Source: Pycnopodia helianthoides
Taxonomy: Eukaryota; Echinodermata; Asteroidea; Forcipulatida; Asteriidae
Assembly (NCBI GenBank): GCA_032158295.1
Contig: CM063260.1
Location: 6,085,501 to 6,149,500 of the forward strand
Direction of reading: 5' to 3'
DNA: 64,000 nucleotides
Shown here one piece after another: positions 12,565 through 24,500 of the stretch; position 1 is the first letter of the stretch; every line of letters begins with the position of its first letter. Made by a program: the position numbers and the translations under genes. Under the pieces are notes generated by a model. The model did not search any database. It saw only the letters and a list, made by a program, of their open reading frames with translations, and was not told the DNA's origin.

Positions 12565-15500
12565 GAATTTTAAAAATTCTGACTATTTACGTTGCAGGTA
12601 TGGCAGCTTGGGTCCAGCACTCCCAACTTCACCTTGGAGGGACACGAGAAGGGAGTGAACTGCGTTGACTACTACTGCGGAGGGGATAAGCCATACTTGG
12701 TGTCTGGGGCTGATGATAGATTCGTTAAGATCTGGGACTACCAGGTGGGTGTTTATTTCCAGCCCCCGAGCTTGAAATTCACCGAAAAAATCCCCTTCGA
12801 AATTTAATGGTGGAGCACAGGATTTAGCAGTTACTAAAAAAAACCAATTGTCACAATTGATATAAGCTAGATGCAAACATTAACAAAATCTCTATTGTTT
12901 TTTTCACTGAAACATAACCACTAAATTTGATGAAGGTTTTTCACAGGTTGTGCGGTGTGTTTATTGGACCTCTGGATTAACGTGCTGGCACTCTACCAAC
13001 TGAGCTAGCTAGCCCTATGTTGACGATCTCCCTACTTTTGTCAATATCTTTGTTCATGGCATGCTAGTCAGAAGCCATGCATGACGTGTGACAAGTTTTT
13101 CTGTAATCGTCCCCAAATTATTGTCATTTTGTTTGCTTTTTATGTTTTAGAACAAGACCTGCGTTCAGACGTTGGAAGGCCATGCACAGAATATCTCCTG
13201 TGTAAGTTACCACCCTGAGCTGCCGATCATTATGACTGGATCAGAAGATGGTAAGTAGCAGCAACCAGACTTTTATCCAAACTCTGACTTTTATTTTTGA
13301 TATCTGCCTGGCGAAAGGGAAAGTAGCTGTTATTTTCTTCAAAGGAAATCATGCTCTTCGATCTGCTTCTCTAGTGCTGAGGGTAGTGTTCCCCAGAGGA
13401 CTGGTACTGAAAATTAATTTTGTTATCAGTGAGCTTTCAGACTGAAATTAATTGTCTTCTTTCTATGACTGCCATCCCATATTTTCAGTCAGCTTTAAAG
13501 GGTGTGCACAACAGAGTTAAGAGTGAAAATAATTTTTTTTACAGATTTGCACATAACTTCCATGGTATAAAGAGGGTCATGGGTTAAAATTACCAATCTA
13601 TGACTTTACCTTTAAGTACTTTTAACACATGTATTTGCTGTTTGTATGTACAGGGACAGTACGTGTCTGGCATGCAAACACCTACCGCCTAGAGACCACG
13701 CTCAACTATGGGCTGGAACGTGTGTGGGCCATCGCTAACATGAAGGGCAGTAACAGTATAGCTTTGGGCTATGATGAAGGAAGCATCATCATTAAGGTGA
13801 GATCATTTGTTTACTTACGTAACTCTGTCAGGTAATAAAACCGAGGGGCTCTCAACAATGACTAGCACTGTGACCCGTAGGTACCTGTGTTGAGAAGGTG
13901 ATGAGGAAATGTTCAATTTTAAAAGTGGGAAGAAAACCCCCAATGGAGGGAAATTCACGTAAGGGGTCATTCAATATAGACGGTGTTAAAAAATGCTGAT
14001 CTTTTTTTTCGAAATCGTTTTGACCCACCCACCCAGCCAAAATTTACACGATATGTGAACAAAATATTCTTTTGTTGTATATTTTGTGTATAAATTGCAG
14101 AATAAACAATAATAATAACAAAAGGTAGTTTTGTTAAAATGTAAAGTAACAAATTTCTGCAGCTGAAAGATATATCATGGTCATTCATTATAGACCATAC
14201 AAATGTTGTGCAAGTTTGAACAGTGAGACACGCTAAAGTGGGCGATTTTGTGTCCTTCCCGTATTAAGGCAACCTGAGTAAGAACCGAAAGATTCCCCAA
14301 AATGTTTGAATACGCGCGAGACTTACACTGCCTGTTCGAAATAACTTCACTTGGGAAGAAGGCAAAGTATCTGATTGTGCAACACTCGTTTGTCATTTGT
14401 TAGCTTGGGAGAGAAGAGCCCGCCATGTCCATGGATTCCAGTGGGAAGATCATGTGGGCCAAACACGCTGAGATACAGCAAGCTAACCTCAAGAGCATGG
14501 GAGGTAAGATTGTCAAATTAATAATAGTGGCTTCTTATATAGCGCTCATATCCGTCACTCAGTGACGCTCAAGGCGCTTCATTAGTCAGTATTTTCCTGC
14601 AAGGTATATATGTGGAGCTACTTTTTGAAGTTTGAGACCTAATCCTTTACATAGCACCATGTAATGGTTTACAAGGTGCTGTGGCGCAATATGCTGCCAA
14701 TCAAAGCAGGAACACCGGGGCGAACCCCTTCTCTTTTCGATAAGTGCACTGGGTTCTTTTACGTGCATTACACAACACACGGGACCAACGGCTTTATGTC
14801 CCATCCGAAGGATGCAGCAATAATGGTTAAGTGTCTTGCTTAAGGACACAAGTGTCACGACTGGGACTCGAACCCACACTCTGCTGAACAGAAACACCAG
14901 AGCTTGAGTCCGGTGCTCTTATCCGCTCGGCCACGACATAAGTCATATGAATCATCAGCCACCTGCATCACTCTTGATCAATTGTTGGTGTGACATTTTA
15001 CGGAGGCAGAGACCCTTGTGTGTTTCTGTGTGGTACACATGTTTGACTCCTAAGATGGCAGATCTTTGGCAGGCAGTAACTGCGTGTGATGTCAGCGCAT
15101 GGCAGTCAATGACTATATCCTTCACTTGTAAGGGTACAGAAACATCTTAGAGCTTTGTGGTTAACCCTCCTACTGTCTGACCATTCAGTACCATCCACTG
15201 AGATTTAAAACGCCAGCCTGCAATATGGTATCATGTGGTGAATGCATCTACACAGTACATAGTCAACCCTCTTACTGTCTGACCATACAATATCAACCAC
15301 TGAGATTTAGATTACTGTCTGATCATTCAATATCAACCACTGAGATTTAGAATGCCAGCCTGCAATATGGTATCATGTGGTGAATGCATCTACACAGTAC
15401 ACAGTCAACCCTCCTACTGTCTGACCATACAATATCATCCACTGTGGTTTTGAATGATACATAAACTGTGCCAGCCTGCAATATATATACTTAGCCTGTG

Positions 15501-18500
15501 TAGTTGACATCAACTCGCTTGAAAATGTTATCAAGAATAGAAGGGGTACTTTTTTCCCGTTGTTAAATACACCATGAGCGTGGTGCTTGACGGAAACCTT
15601 TCATTATATCAAGTGTCCATTATTAGTACACGTCGAAAGGATAAAACAAAAATGATATTCTTTATCAGTAGACCTTATGCACATGACGTCATTTGAGTAG
15701 AGCGCCCTCGGCTAGAGGTCAAAAGAAGGTACTTGGATGTGCCTCTTCCATCGTTACGTCATCTTTTTATCTCTCAGTGGCGGTGTGATGACGTCAATGC
15801 ATGAGGTCTATCAATCTATTATTATTATGGTTGTTGTATATCTTGTGGTTCATTACTTGACATCTTATGATCCAGTGATTACATTTTCTACCTTTGTTAC
15901 TCTTAGATTTGGAAATCAAAGACGGAGAGCGATTGCCTCTTGCCATTAAGGACATGGGAAGTTGTGATGTGTACCCTCAAACAGTCAGCCACAACCCTAA
16001 CGGCAGGTCAGAACCGATATCTCTAGTTTTAGTGCAGGATTTGAAACTTTGCATTGTGGAGGTACAATCTAGTAAGGTTTGCAGTAACACCGTGTACATG
16101 AGTAGGATTTGAAACTTTGCATGGTGGAGATACAATCTAGTAAGGTTTGCAGTAACACCATGTACATGAGTAGGATTTGAAACTCTGCATGGTGGGGATA
16201 CAATCTAGCAAGGTGTACAGTAACACCATGTACATGAGTAGGATTTGAAACTTTGCATGGTAGAGATACAATCTGTGCACTGTATAATCACTACTGAGTA
16301 TACAGTGCTTTACACACATCGGTGTAAGGGTAAAACCAAATAATATTCTATTTTTATATTTGATTATTACTGAGTTGCTGTTTTCCAGTTTGATGCAATT
16401 ATTTAATATTTCTCTTAAATTTTGTAATTATTTTGTTTCTATTTATCCTCAAGTGTGATTCTTTCGACTGAACCTGTGAGAGATCATTGTGTATTTTTTA
16501 TTATCATTGTAGATTTGTGGTGGTGTGTGGTGACGGAGAGTACATCATCTACACTGCCATGGCACTCCGCAATAAAAGTTTTGGATCCGCCCTGGAGTTT
16601 GTCTGGTCACATGATTCCTCAGAGTGAGTTGATTCTGATTTCTGGCTCTTAATTCATATGTAACGTAGATTGAATCCCCTATTAATAGCCATGGTTTTCT
16701 CCAGGATCTTTAATAACAGGGGGGCAATCTGGACCCAAATTTTTGATGTTTGGCCTAAGCACGCTGAATTGAAACAAGGTCCTCGGAACGTTTTTTTCTT
16801 GGTGTTTATCTTTGGTTTTAAAAGGCGTACTTTTGACTAAGGGCACGACCAAGGCCAAGACCAGGGCAACATTGGCCTACAGATGATTTCAGACCTGCAG
16901 GGAGCAGTTTTCATGTAGAGTTCTTTCTTCATTTCAGGTATGCAACCCGTGAAAGCAACACTCTGGTCAAAATCTACAAAAACTTCAAAGAAAAGAAAAC
17001 TTTCAAGCCAGACTTTGGTGCAGAGGGTAAGATGAACTGATTCTCTGTTCTCTCTTAAGAACCCCCCCCCAAATGATTAAAGGAAGGGTAATAGATTGGT
17101 TTTTGTCAACGTAACACTATCAAGAAAGACACAATAAAAGTCGCTTGTGAAAGTTTCAGCTGAATAAGGAGTCTACTTGCTGAGAAAACAGCCCAAAAAC
17201 TGTCACTGTATCTTCCCAAGAATGTCAAATCCATCCACATTTAGCGAGGTGACAGCGGGTACCAACCACATCTCTGGTCGCCTCTTCCGCTTTTGGTGGT
17301 CATTAATTATTTGGAGTATTTACCAATCTATGACCCTACCTTTAAGTACTTCACAAAAATTGCCACTCGCAGCGACTTCAATAACCAGAATAATTAAATG
17401 TAGGCCTTAATTAGCCAAAAGATATTCTAAAAAAATATTCTTAAATCTTATTGAAATGACTGAGATTATATTTAGTCTTCGCCTATAAGATAAAGGAAGA
17501 GGAAATGAAATTAAAAAAAATATCACTTAATTTTTGTTTTACCAAGTATAGGTTCCGATGACTTGTGATAATTAGGTTTTTATATTTCAATTTTGTCATT
17601 TTGTGTTTTCTGTGTTAAGCTCGTCTTTTTGTATTATTATTTTATTAAAGTCTCTTTATATTCTTTTAAAAATTTTAAGTTGTTAAGTGTTGAGGTTGGA
17701 TCAACACGAGGCGCTCAATAACTAAAAATGTTGATAATCTCCTACTTTACAAAAAAAATAAAAAATTTTGTGATGCCTCCTGCCAAAAATAGTGAAAAGT
17801 GAAGACAACCGAAACATCAGCCATGATATCAATTTGATGTAATTCCTTAACATTTTGGATGTTGAGAAATACTTACATTATTGGTCCTAATAGACCTACA
17901 TCGTGCTGCCACCATCTTGGTCACGTTCCCTGTATCCAGTAACAGTAGTGAATGCTAATATTCATCGTACAAAAGGGAACCAGACTAGTTCTCCTTCCAG
18001 CCTCGGTTTGGTTACGTTGAGTTGAATGGGAGAAAAATCAAGATGGCCGCACCACGATGAACGTCTATTAGGTGTTGCTTGGAAGCTCTTGTTCTCATCT
18101 GTTTGACGAGCAAAATAAACCCAGTTTTGGGCAGGAAGTGCCTAGTTGTGGGATGGAGTGTCTGATTTGCCGTCCATTCTATCCTGCAGGTATATACGGA
18201 GGTACCCTCCTTGGTGTTCGCTCCAGCAGTGGTCTAGCCTTCTACGATTGGGACACGACAGAACTAGTCCGTAGAATTGAAATCATTCCCCGACAGGTAA
18301 GCCAGTCCTTGCCAACAAATTTATACCGTAACGTTTCTTCATCGTTTCCTATAAACCATGTTATCGGTGCTAATGATGCTGTTGTATGTGTAGCGAAATA
18401 AACAAAAGGGTACCATCGAGTGTCGAGGTTCAATTCAATTGTTGTCCCTGACCCGCATAGTATTTGTTTGGTCCTTTTTGTTGGGTCATTTTTCTTGTGT

Positions 18501-21500
18501 TCTTCCCCAGATTGACTTCTTGTACTTGCATGCTTCCTTCATACAATTATTTTCCCCATGACAACAATTCTGCTGTTCTCTATCCTTGTCTAGTCGCCTC
18601 CTGCCGTCATCTTGTTTGTACTCGGCTATTCTGTATGTGTCCTTGGCTAGGCCTATGTTTCTTGCTTTATTGTATCTGTTTTTACTGATTACTGATTTTA
18701 CAGTTAATTGATTTGCCTTGTTTTTTTGTTTGTATTTTGTATTCTTGTGGTCTGTTAAATAATAATGATAATAACATTTACAATTGAGCATCTCAGTTCA
18801 CCTTCCCATTGTGATTCTTTAAATTCTCCTGAAAACTTTCTACTATGATGCATATATCGTATACTATCCAAAAGTGTTTTTTTTACTTCTTTGTGGTCAC
18901 ATTTGGTCCCGTCTCATGATTTGCCTGCACACAACCGCATGTATGATTTCACTTTTCCCTATACATACAGTGTTTGAAGCGTCGAGATCGAACCAACGGC
19001 TCTTCTCAGAGTCAACACTCCTCCTATAAGATATATGCACGTGGCTGTGCCTGCACCTGTTACTTGTAATGGTTACTGTTTGTTATCTACACAATAATAT
19101 TAATAATACAGGAGTCTTGTATAGCGCACGCATCCACCAGTACTCAGGGCGCTTGGACATAGAGAAACATTTTGAAGGCGGGTTTTTGAAGTTGTTGAAT
19201 TATGAGACCCGAGTGTAAACTATGAACTATGTGTGGGTCTTCCTTTGAGTGTATGATTATTACCCTTTTTTTTGCATTTTCTAATTGTTAATTTGTTGAG
19301 ATTGTTTGAAACTGTGAATCTTTGTATTTTTTTTATTATATATTGCTCTGTAATAATTTGAAATCCAATCATGCTTTTTTATACAGTGTTACTAATGTTA
19401 TTATTCGTTTAATTCTGCCACTGGCAGCGATTTTAATAGTTTTTCAATTAACCATTGAATAGTTGTAAACCTCCTATTGGTTTTTACTCCAAGATGCCTT
19501 AAAAAAAAACAATGTGCTCTGCACACAGCGGTGAAGTAATCAATGCCACACTTTCCTATCATTGTATTTGTGCCTCAAAATGCCACTGCATAGTGAGGTA
19601 TGAGTTCGATGTCTTGAGAAACAGGCAAATAGTAGGAGGGTTAATAGTAATAACCCAGGTATTATCTCTTTCCTCTGTAGGTATACTGGTCTGAGAATGG
19701 AGAGCTGGCGTGCATTGCTACCGACGAGTCGTTTTTCATCCTCAAATTCAGCACTGAGGCCGTTGCTGCTGCGCAAGAATCAAACGAGGGTATCACAGAA
19801 GATGGGATTGAAGAAGCATTTGACGTAAGTACCCATATTTGCGTGCATCATGTCAAATGCCAAAGAATGGATCCTTTAAAATACCTAGAATCCCATTCTT
19901 TATATTTGCTTAATTATTATGTGAAGTAATAAACCACAAGGGAAACTGACTGGGTAAATTTCAAATAGTATGGGGTTGAACAAAGAAAAATTGACTAGAG
20001 CGGGATTTGAACCAACGACCTCCGGATTAACGTACCGGCGCTCTACCAACTGAGCTATCTAGCCCTATATTGGCGGTCTCCCTATTTTGTCAATATCTTT
20101 GTTCGGGGGTGCCAGACAGAAGCCATACAACCGTTAACTGCCGTGTAGCCAGGGATCACACCCAAGTTTACGATACAACCTGGGAAGCAGCAGCCACGGG
20201 ATCACCTTGAGGGGATGCGACTTTTTTGATTTAAATGTGAAGTAATAAACCACAAGGGAAACTGACTGGGTAAATTTCAAATAGTATGGGGTTGAACAAA
20301 GAAAAATTGACTAGAGCGGGATTTGAACCAACGACCTCCGGATTAACGTACCGGCGCTCTACCAACTGAGCTATCTAGCCCTATATTGGCGGTCTCCCTA
20401 TTTTGTCAATATCTTTGTTCGGGGGTGCCAGACGGAAGCCATACAACCGTTAACTGCCGTGTAGCCAGGGATCACACCCAAGTTTACGATACAACCTGGG
20501 AAGCAGCAGCCACGGGATCACCTTGAGGGGATGCGACTTTTTTAATTTAAATGTCAAGTAATAAACCACAAGGGAAACTGACTGGGTAAATTTCAAATAG
20601 TATGGGGTTGAACAAAGAAAAATTGACTAGAGCGGGATTTGAACCAACGACCTCCAAATTAACGTACCGGCGCTCTACCAACTGAGCTATCTAGCCCTAT
20701 ATTGGCGGTCTCCCTATTTTGTCAATATCTATTTTCTTTGTTCAACCCCATACTAATTATTATGTGCTTACAAAACTTTGGTATTTAACCCTCTTGCTGT
20801 CTGACCATTCAATACCATTCACTGTGGTTTTGAATGATAGATAAACTATGCCAGCCTGCAATATGATACCATGAGGGAATGCATGTACACAGTACACAGT
20901 TAGTTCTGTGCACAGTTGTGCCACCGTACACAACCTTGGCAGTCGAATGGTTTCAAATGGTTGGTCAACTCACTGGAAAATGTTGTCAAGAGTCACTGAC
21001 AGTAGGAGGGTTAAGATTGAAAATATAAATATTCATAGATTAACTCGTAACTTTGTATAAAGACAGTCATGGTTGAAAACTTCCCTCCTTAGTGACATCA
21101 GTGCAAGGGGTTTACATACTTGATTGTTCAATGTTTTTAAATATTTTGTTGTTGTTTACAGGTTGTGGGGGAGATTGAAGAAATTGTCAAAACAGGTCTC
21201 TGGGTCGGCGATTGCTTCATTTACACCAACTCACTCAATCGGCTCAACTACTACGTAGGTGGGGAGATTGTCACCATCTCTCATCTTGATCGGTAAGATT
21301 AAACCAAAAACTCTTCATTCTATGAATATTTTGGTTAAGGGGGGTTGTTTGATTAAAGGATCCATTGGGCTCTGCTTCATCATGCCATGGCCAATCATGG
21401 CAGCATGCTCAAAAGTCAGACCAATATCTGTAACGACCAGAAACACTGAGGTATTAACCCCTACTCTTCCACGACAAGTGTTCTGGGTTCTTTTACAAGT

Positions 21501-24500
21501 ACTACCTTAACTGAGTGCACGGTACCTACGGCTGTACGTCCCATCCGAAAGGACAAAACAATTATGGTAAAGTATCTTGTTCAAGGAAACGACGATGTGA
21601 CAATCCAGGCTGGTGTTTTGAACCCACACTCTTTGAACGACAGAACTTGAATACGGTGCACAACACCGCTTGGTCATGACGGTCGATATAACCTGATTTT
21701 TCTTCATCTCACAGAGTGATGTACCTCCTTGGCTACATCGCCAAGGATAACCGTCTGTACCTCGGCGACAAGGAACTCAACATCGTCAGCTACTCCATCC
21801 TCCTCTCCGTCTTGGAGTACCAGACAGCGGTCATGAGGCGGGACTTCGAGACGGCCGATAAGGTGCTGCCAACCGTCCCCAAGGAGCAGCGGACCCGCGT
21901 CGCTCACTTCCTGGAGAAGCAGGGGTTCAAGTCCCAGGCGCTGGCCGTGTCCTGCGACCCCGAGCACAAGTTCGAGTTGGCGCTGCAGCTGGGGGAGCTC
22001 AAGACTGCGTATAATCTAGCGTTGGAGTCCGAGGTACGTCTTTCACTTTAAAAACATTCCGGTAAAAGATTCTCTTTTGCGTTTGTAAAGTTTCAGGCTC
22101 CCCACCCAAAGGGAGAGAGAAAATAGTCCATATTGTGTCAAATTGAGGTGTTGTATTTCTGGTGATGCAAAGAGTCTGTGAACCTCCTTGGAGGTTCTGG
22201 GTCTAGAACAACCGGTTCCAAATAGTCAACGAGCATAGTCCAATCATCGTCGACTAGACAGAGTTGGGGCTAACCGAATCGAACTATGGTCAACGTTAGT
22301 TCTTGCCTGAACTCGGCCCTGGTTGCTCAGAGGGATTGTGTCCCTAAGTTCAGGATTGATAAATTTTTTGAACAATCACACATTTGTCTTTCGTGTCCTC
22401 AGGCCGAGACTAACTGGAAGCAACTGGCTGAACTTGCCACTGCCAAATGTGAGTTCAGCCTGGCTCAAGAGTGTCTCCACAGAGCGCAGGACTTCGGTGG
22501 GCTGTTGCTGCTAGCGAGCTGCTCGGGAGATGATGAGATGGTCTCTAAGCTGGCCGATACGGCCAACGAGAAGGACAAGAACAACGTGGGATTCTTGGCG
22601 TACTTCATGCAGGGAAAGTAAGAGCAAAATTTTGTTCATTTGCTGTTGCTGAACTTGTCTTGTCTCGTACTGCACAAAACGCCCTTGCCCAATTTCATAG
22701 AGCTGCTTAAGCACAAAAAGTAGCTAAGTACAACAAAATTATGCTTAGTATAGACTAAGGTTACCAGCCAAAGTACCATGCCACATGTACAATTTGTGAC
22801 CGGTATCCTGCTCATTTTTGCTTAGCAGCAAATTGTTAAGCAATATTTTCTGCTTAAGCAGCTCTATGAATTTGGCCCCTGGTGGCTATCAACGTGCAGA
22901 CCATCATGCATAGTAATTTTGTTTTACTGCCATTGATCATGTTCTTGACACAATCCGCATCAGGTGCTATTCTGGTGCTAGGGGAAAGAGTGTTTTTAGT
23001 CGGGATAGTCCGGGTGTTTTAAAGGCAGTGGATACTTTTGGTAATTATTCAAGAAATACATTACCATAAAAACTTACTTGGTAAGGAGCACCTGAGAGCT
23101 GTTGATAGTATAAAACATTGTGAGAAAAACAGCACCCTCTGAAGTACTGTAGTTTTTTGAGAAAGAGGTAATTTCTGAATCTGATAAAGGCTTCAGGCAT
23201 GAAGCCTTTCTCAGGTATCTGAAAGCACACAATTCTATGCAACAAGGGTGTTTTTTGTTTTTCATTATTTTCTTGCAACTTCGATGACCAATTGAGCCCA
23301 AAGTTTGTTATTCTATGTTGGTTTACACCAAGTTAGGATACTAGCCCTTGACAATTGGCAAAAGTATACCCTGCCTTTAATGAATAACGGTGTTTGACTG
23401 AATAACAGTATAAATCAGATCGTGTGCTTGACGAGTTATTGGGTTGTTTTTCAGGAGATGGTGACTTTTGTTTGATGGGATAAGTAGGAGTGTTCCCTTG
23501 AAAAGTGTTACAAGGCTTGTCACAGGGTCGTGGGTCATGCTTATCACATATTGGTTTAAGTGTAAAAACAATGATTAACTTACTCTTCCACTCGAGTTTA
23601 TAAAGATATAAGTGAGTAAATGGTTTGGTACTTATTTTCTTCTGACAGGATTGAAGAGTGCTTAGCACTACTGTGTAAGTCCGGTCGCTATCCAGAAGCT
23701 GCCTTTTTCGCCAGGACGTACATGCCCAGCAAGATATCAGAGTAAGTTTTATGTGTTGTGTCGTGGCTGAGCGGTCAAGTGCATCAAACTTGGTGGCCGA
23801 GTCACCGGAGTGTGGGTTCGAATCCTGGTTGTGTCTTTTGGGCGAGACATTGAACTATAATTGCTTCTTACCACCCAGGAGTAAATGGGTACCTGCGAGG
23901 GTAGAGATTGTTGATGTGAATGATTAGCAACCTGCACGCTCATTTGGCTGCCGGTGCTGCATAATGCAAAGGAGTTGAGATAGTTGTAGGAATGCTTAGG
24001 GCTCGATGAACAGGGATAATAATACTGTAAGGTGCTTTGAGCGACCTACTTGGCTTGAAAAAGCATGTAATAAATACACGTTATTATTATTATTATTATT
24101 ATTATTGTCATTATTGTTGTTGTCATTATTATTAAAGATATAAGTTTGGACTTTGCACTATCTTTCATGATTATAATTAACCGCTCCCAACCCATCAAAG
24201 TCCAACTTTATATTTTGTTTAATTCTGTTGGACTGAGGACTGCACTGGCAAACTGATCATGCTTTACATGTTAGCAATAATTTGATATCATAAACATTCT
24301 ATAAGTTGAGAAATTTTCTTGATAGGCCTAAATTACACGTAGGTGTTATTTGAAAGCTCTTATTCTGATCAATTTGATAAGCAAATAAATCCAGTTTTTG
24401 AGTTTTTGGGGAGGAAGCACCCAGGTTTGGCACGGAGGGTTGCACATCTTAATGGTATTGATCTCATCCTCCAATCCTCCCATAGAATCTTAACAGGCCT

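Noticed and set aside
19997..20697. Three tRNA-like modules read as functional tRNA genes
   Set aside because: They are identical parts of a 316-bp repeat, position 33 before the anticodon is C rather than U, and the acceptor stem does not pair well. They are treated as a mobile element.
19911..20766. Hammerhead ribozyme retrozyme explanation for the 316-bp tandem units
   Set aside because: I searched both strands of the unit by eye for the CTGATGA core and did not find it.
21704..21967. Minus-strand open frame of 87 codons over COPB2 exon 17
   Set aside because: It is the antisense of a conserved coatomer exon.
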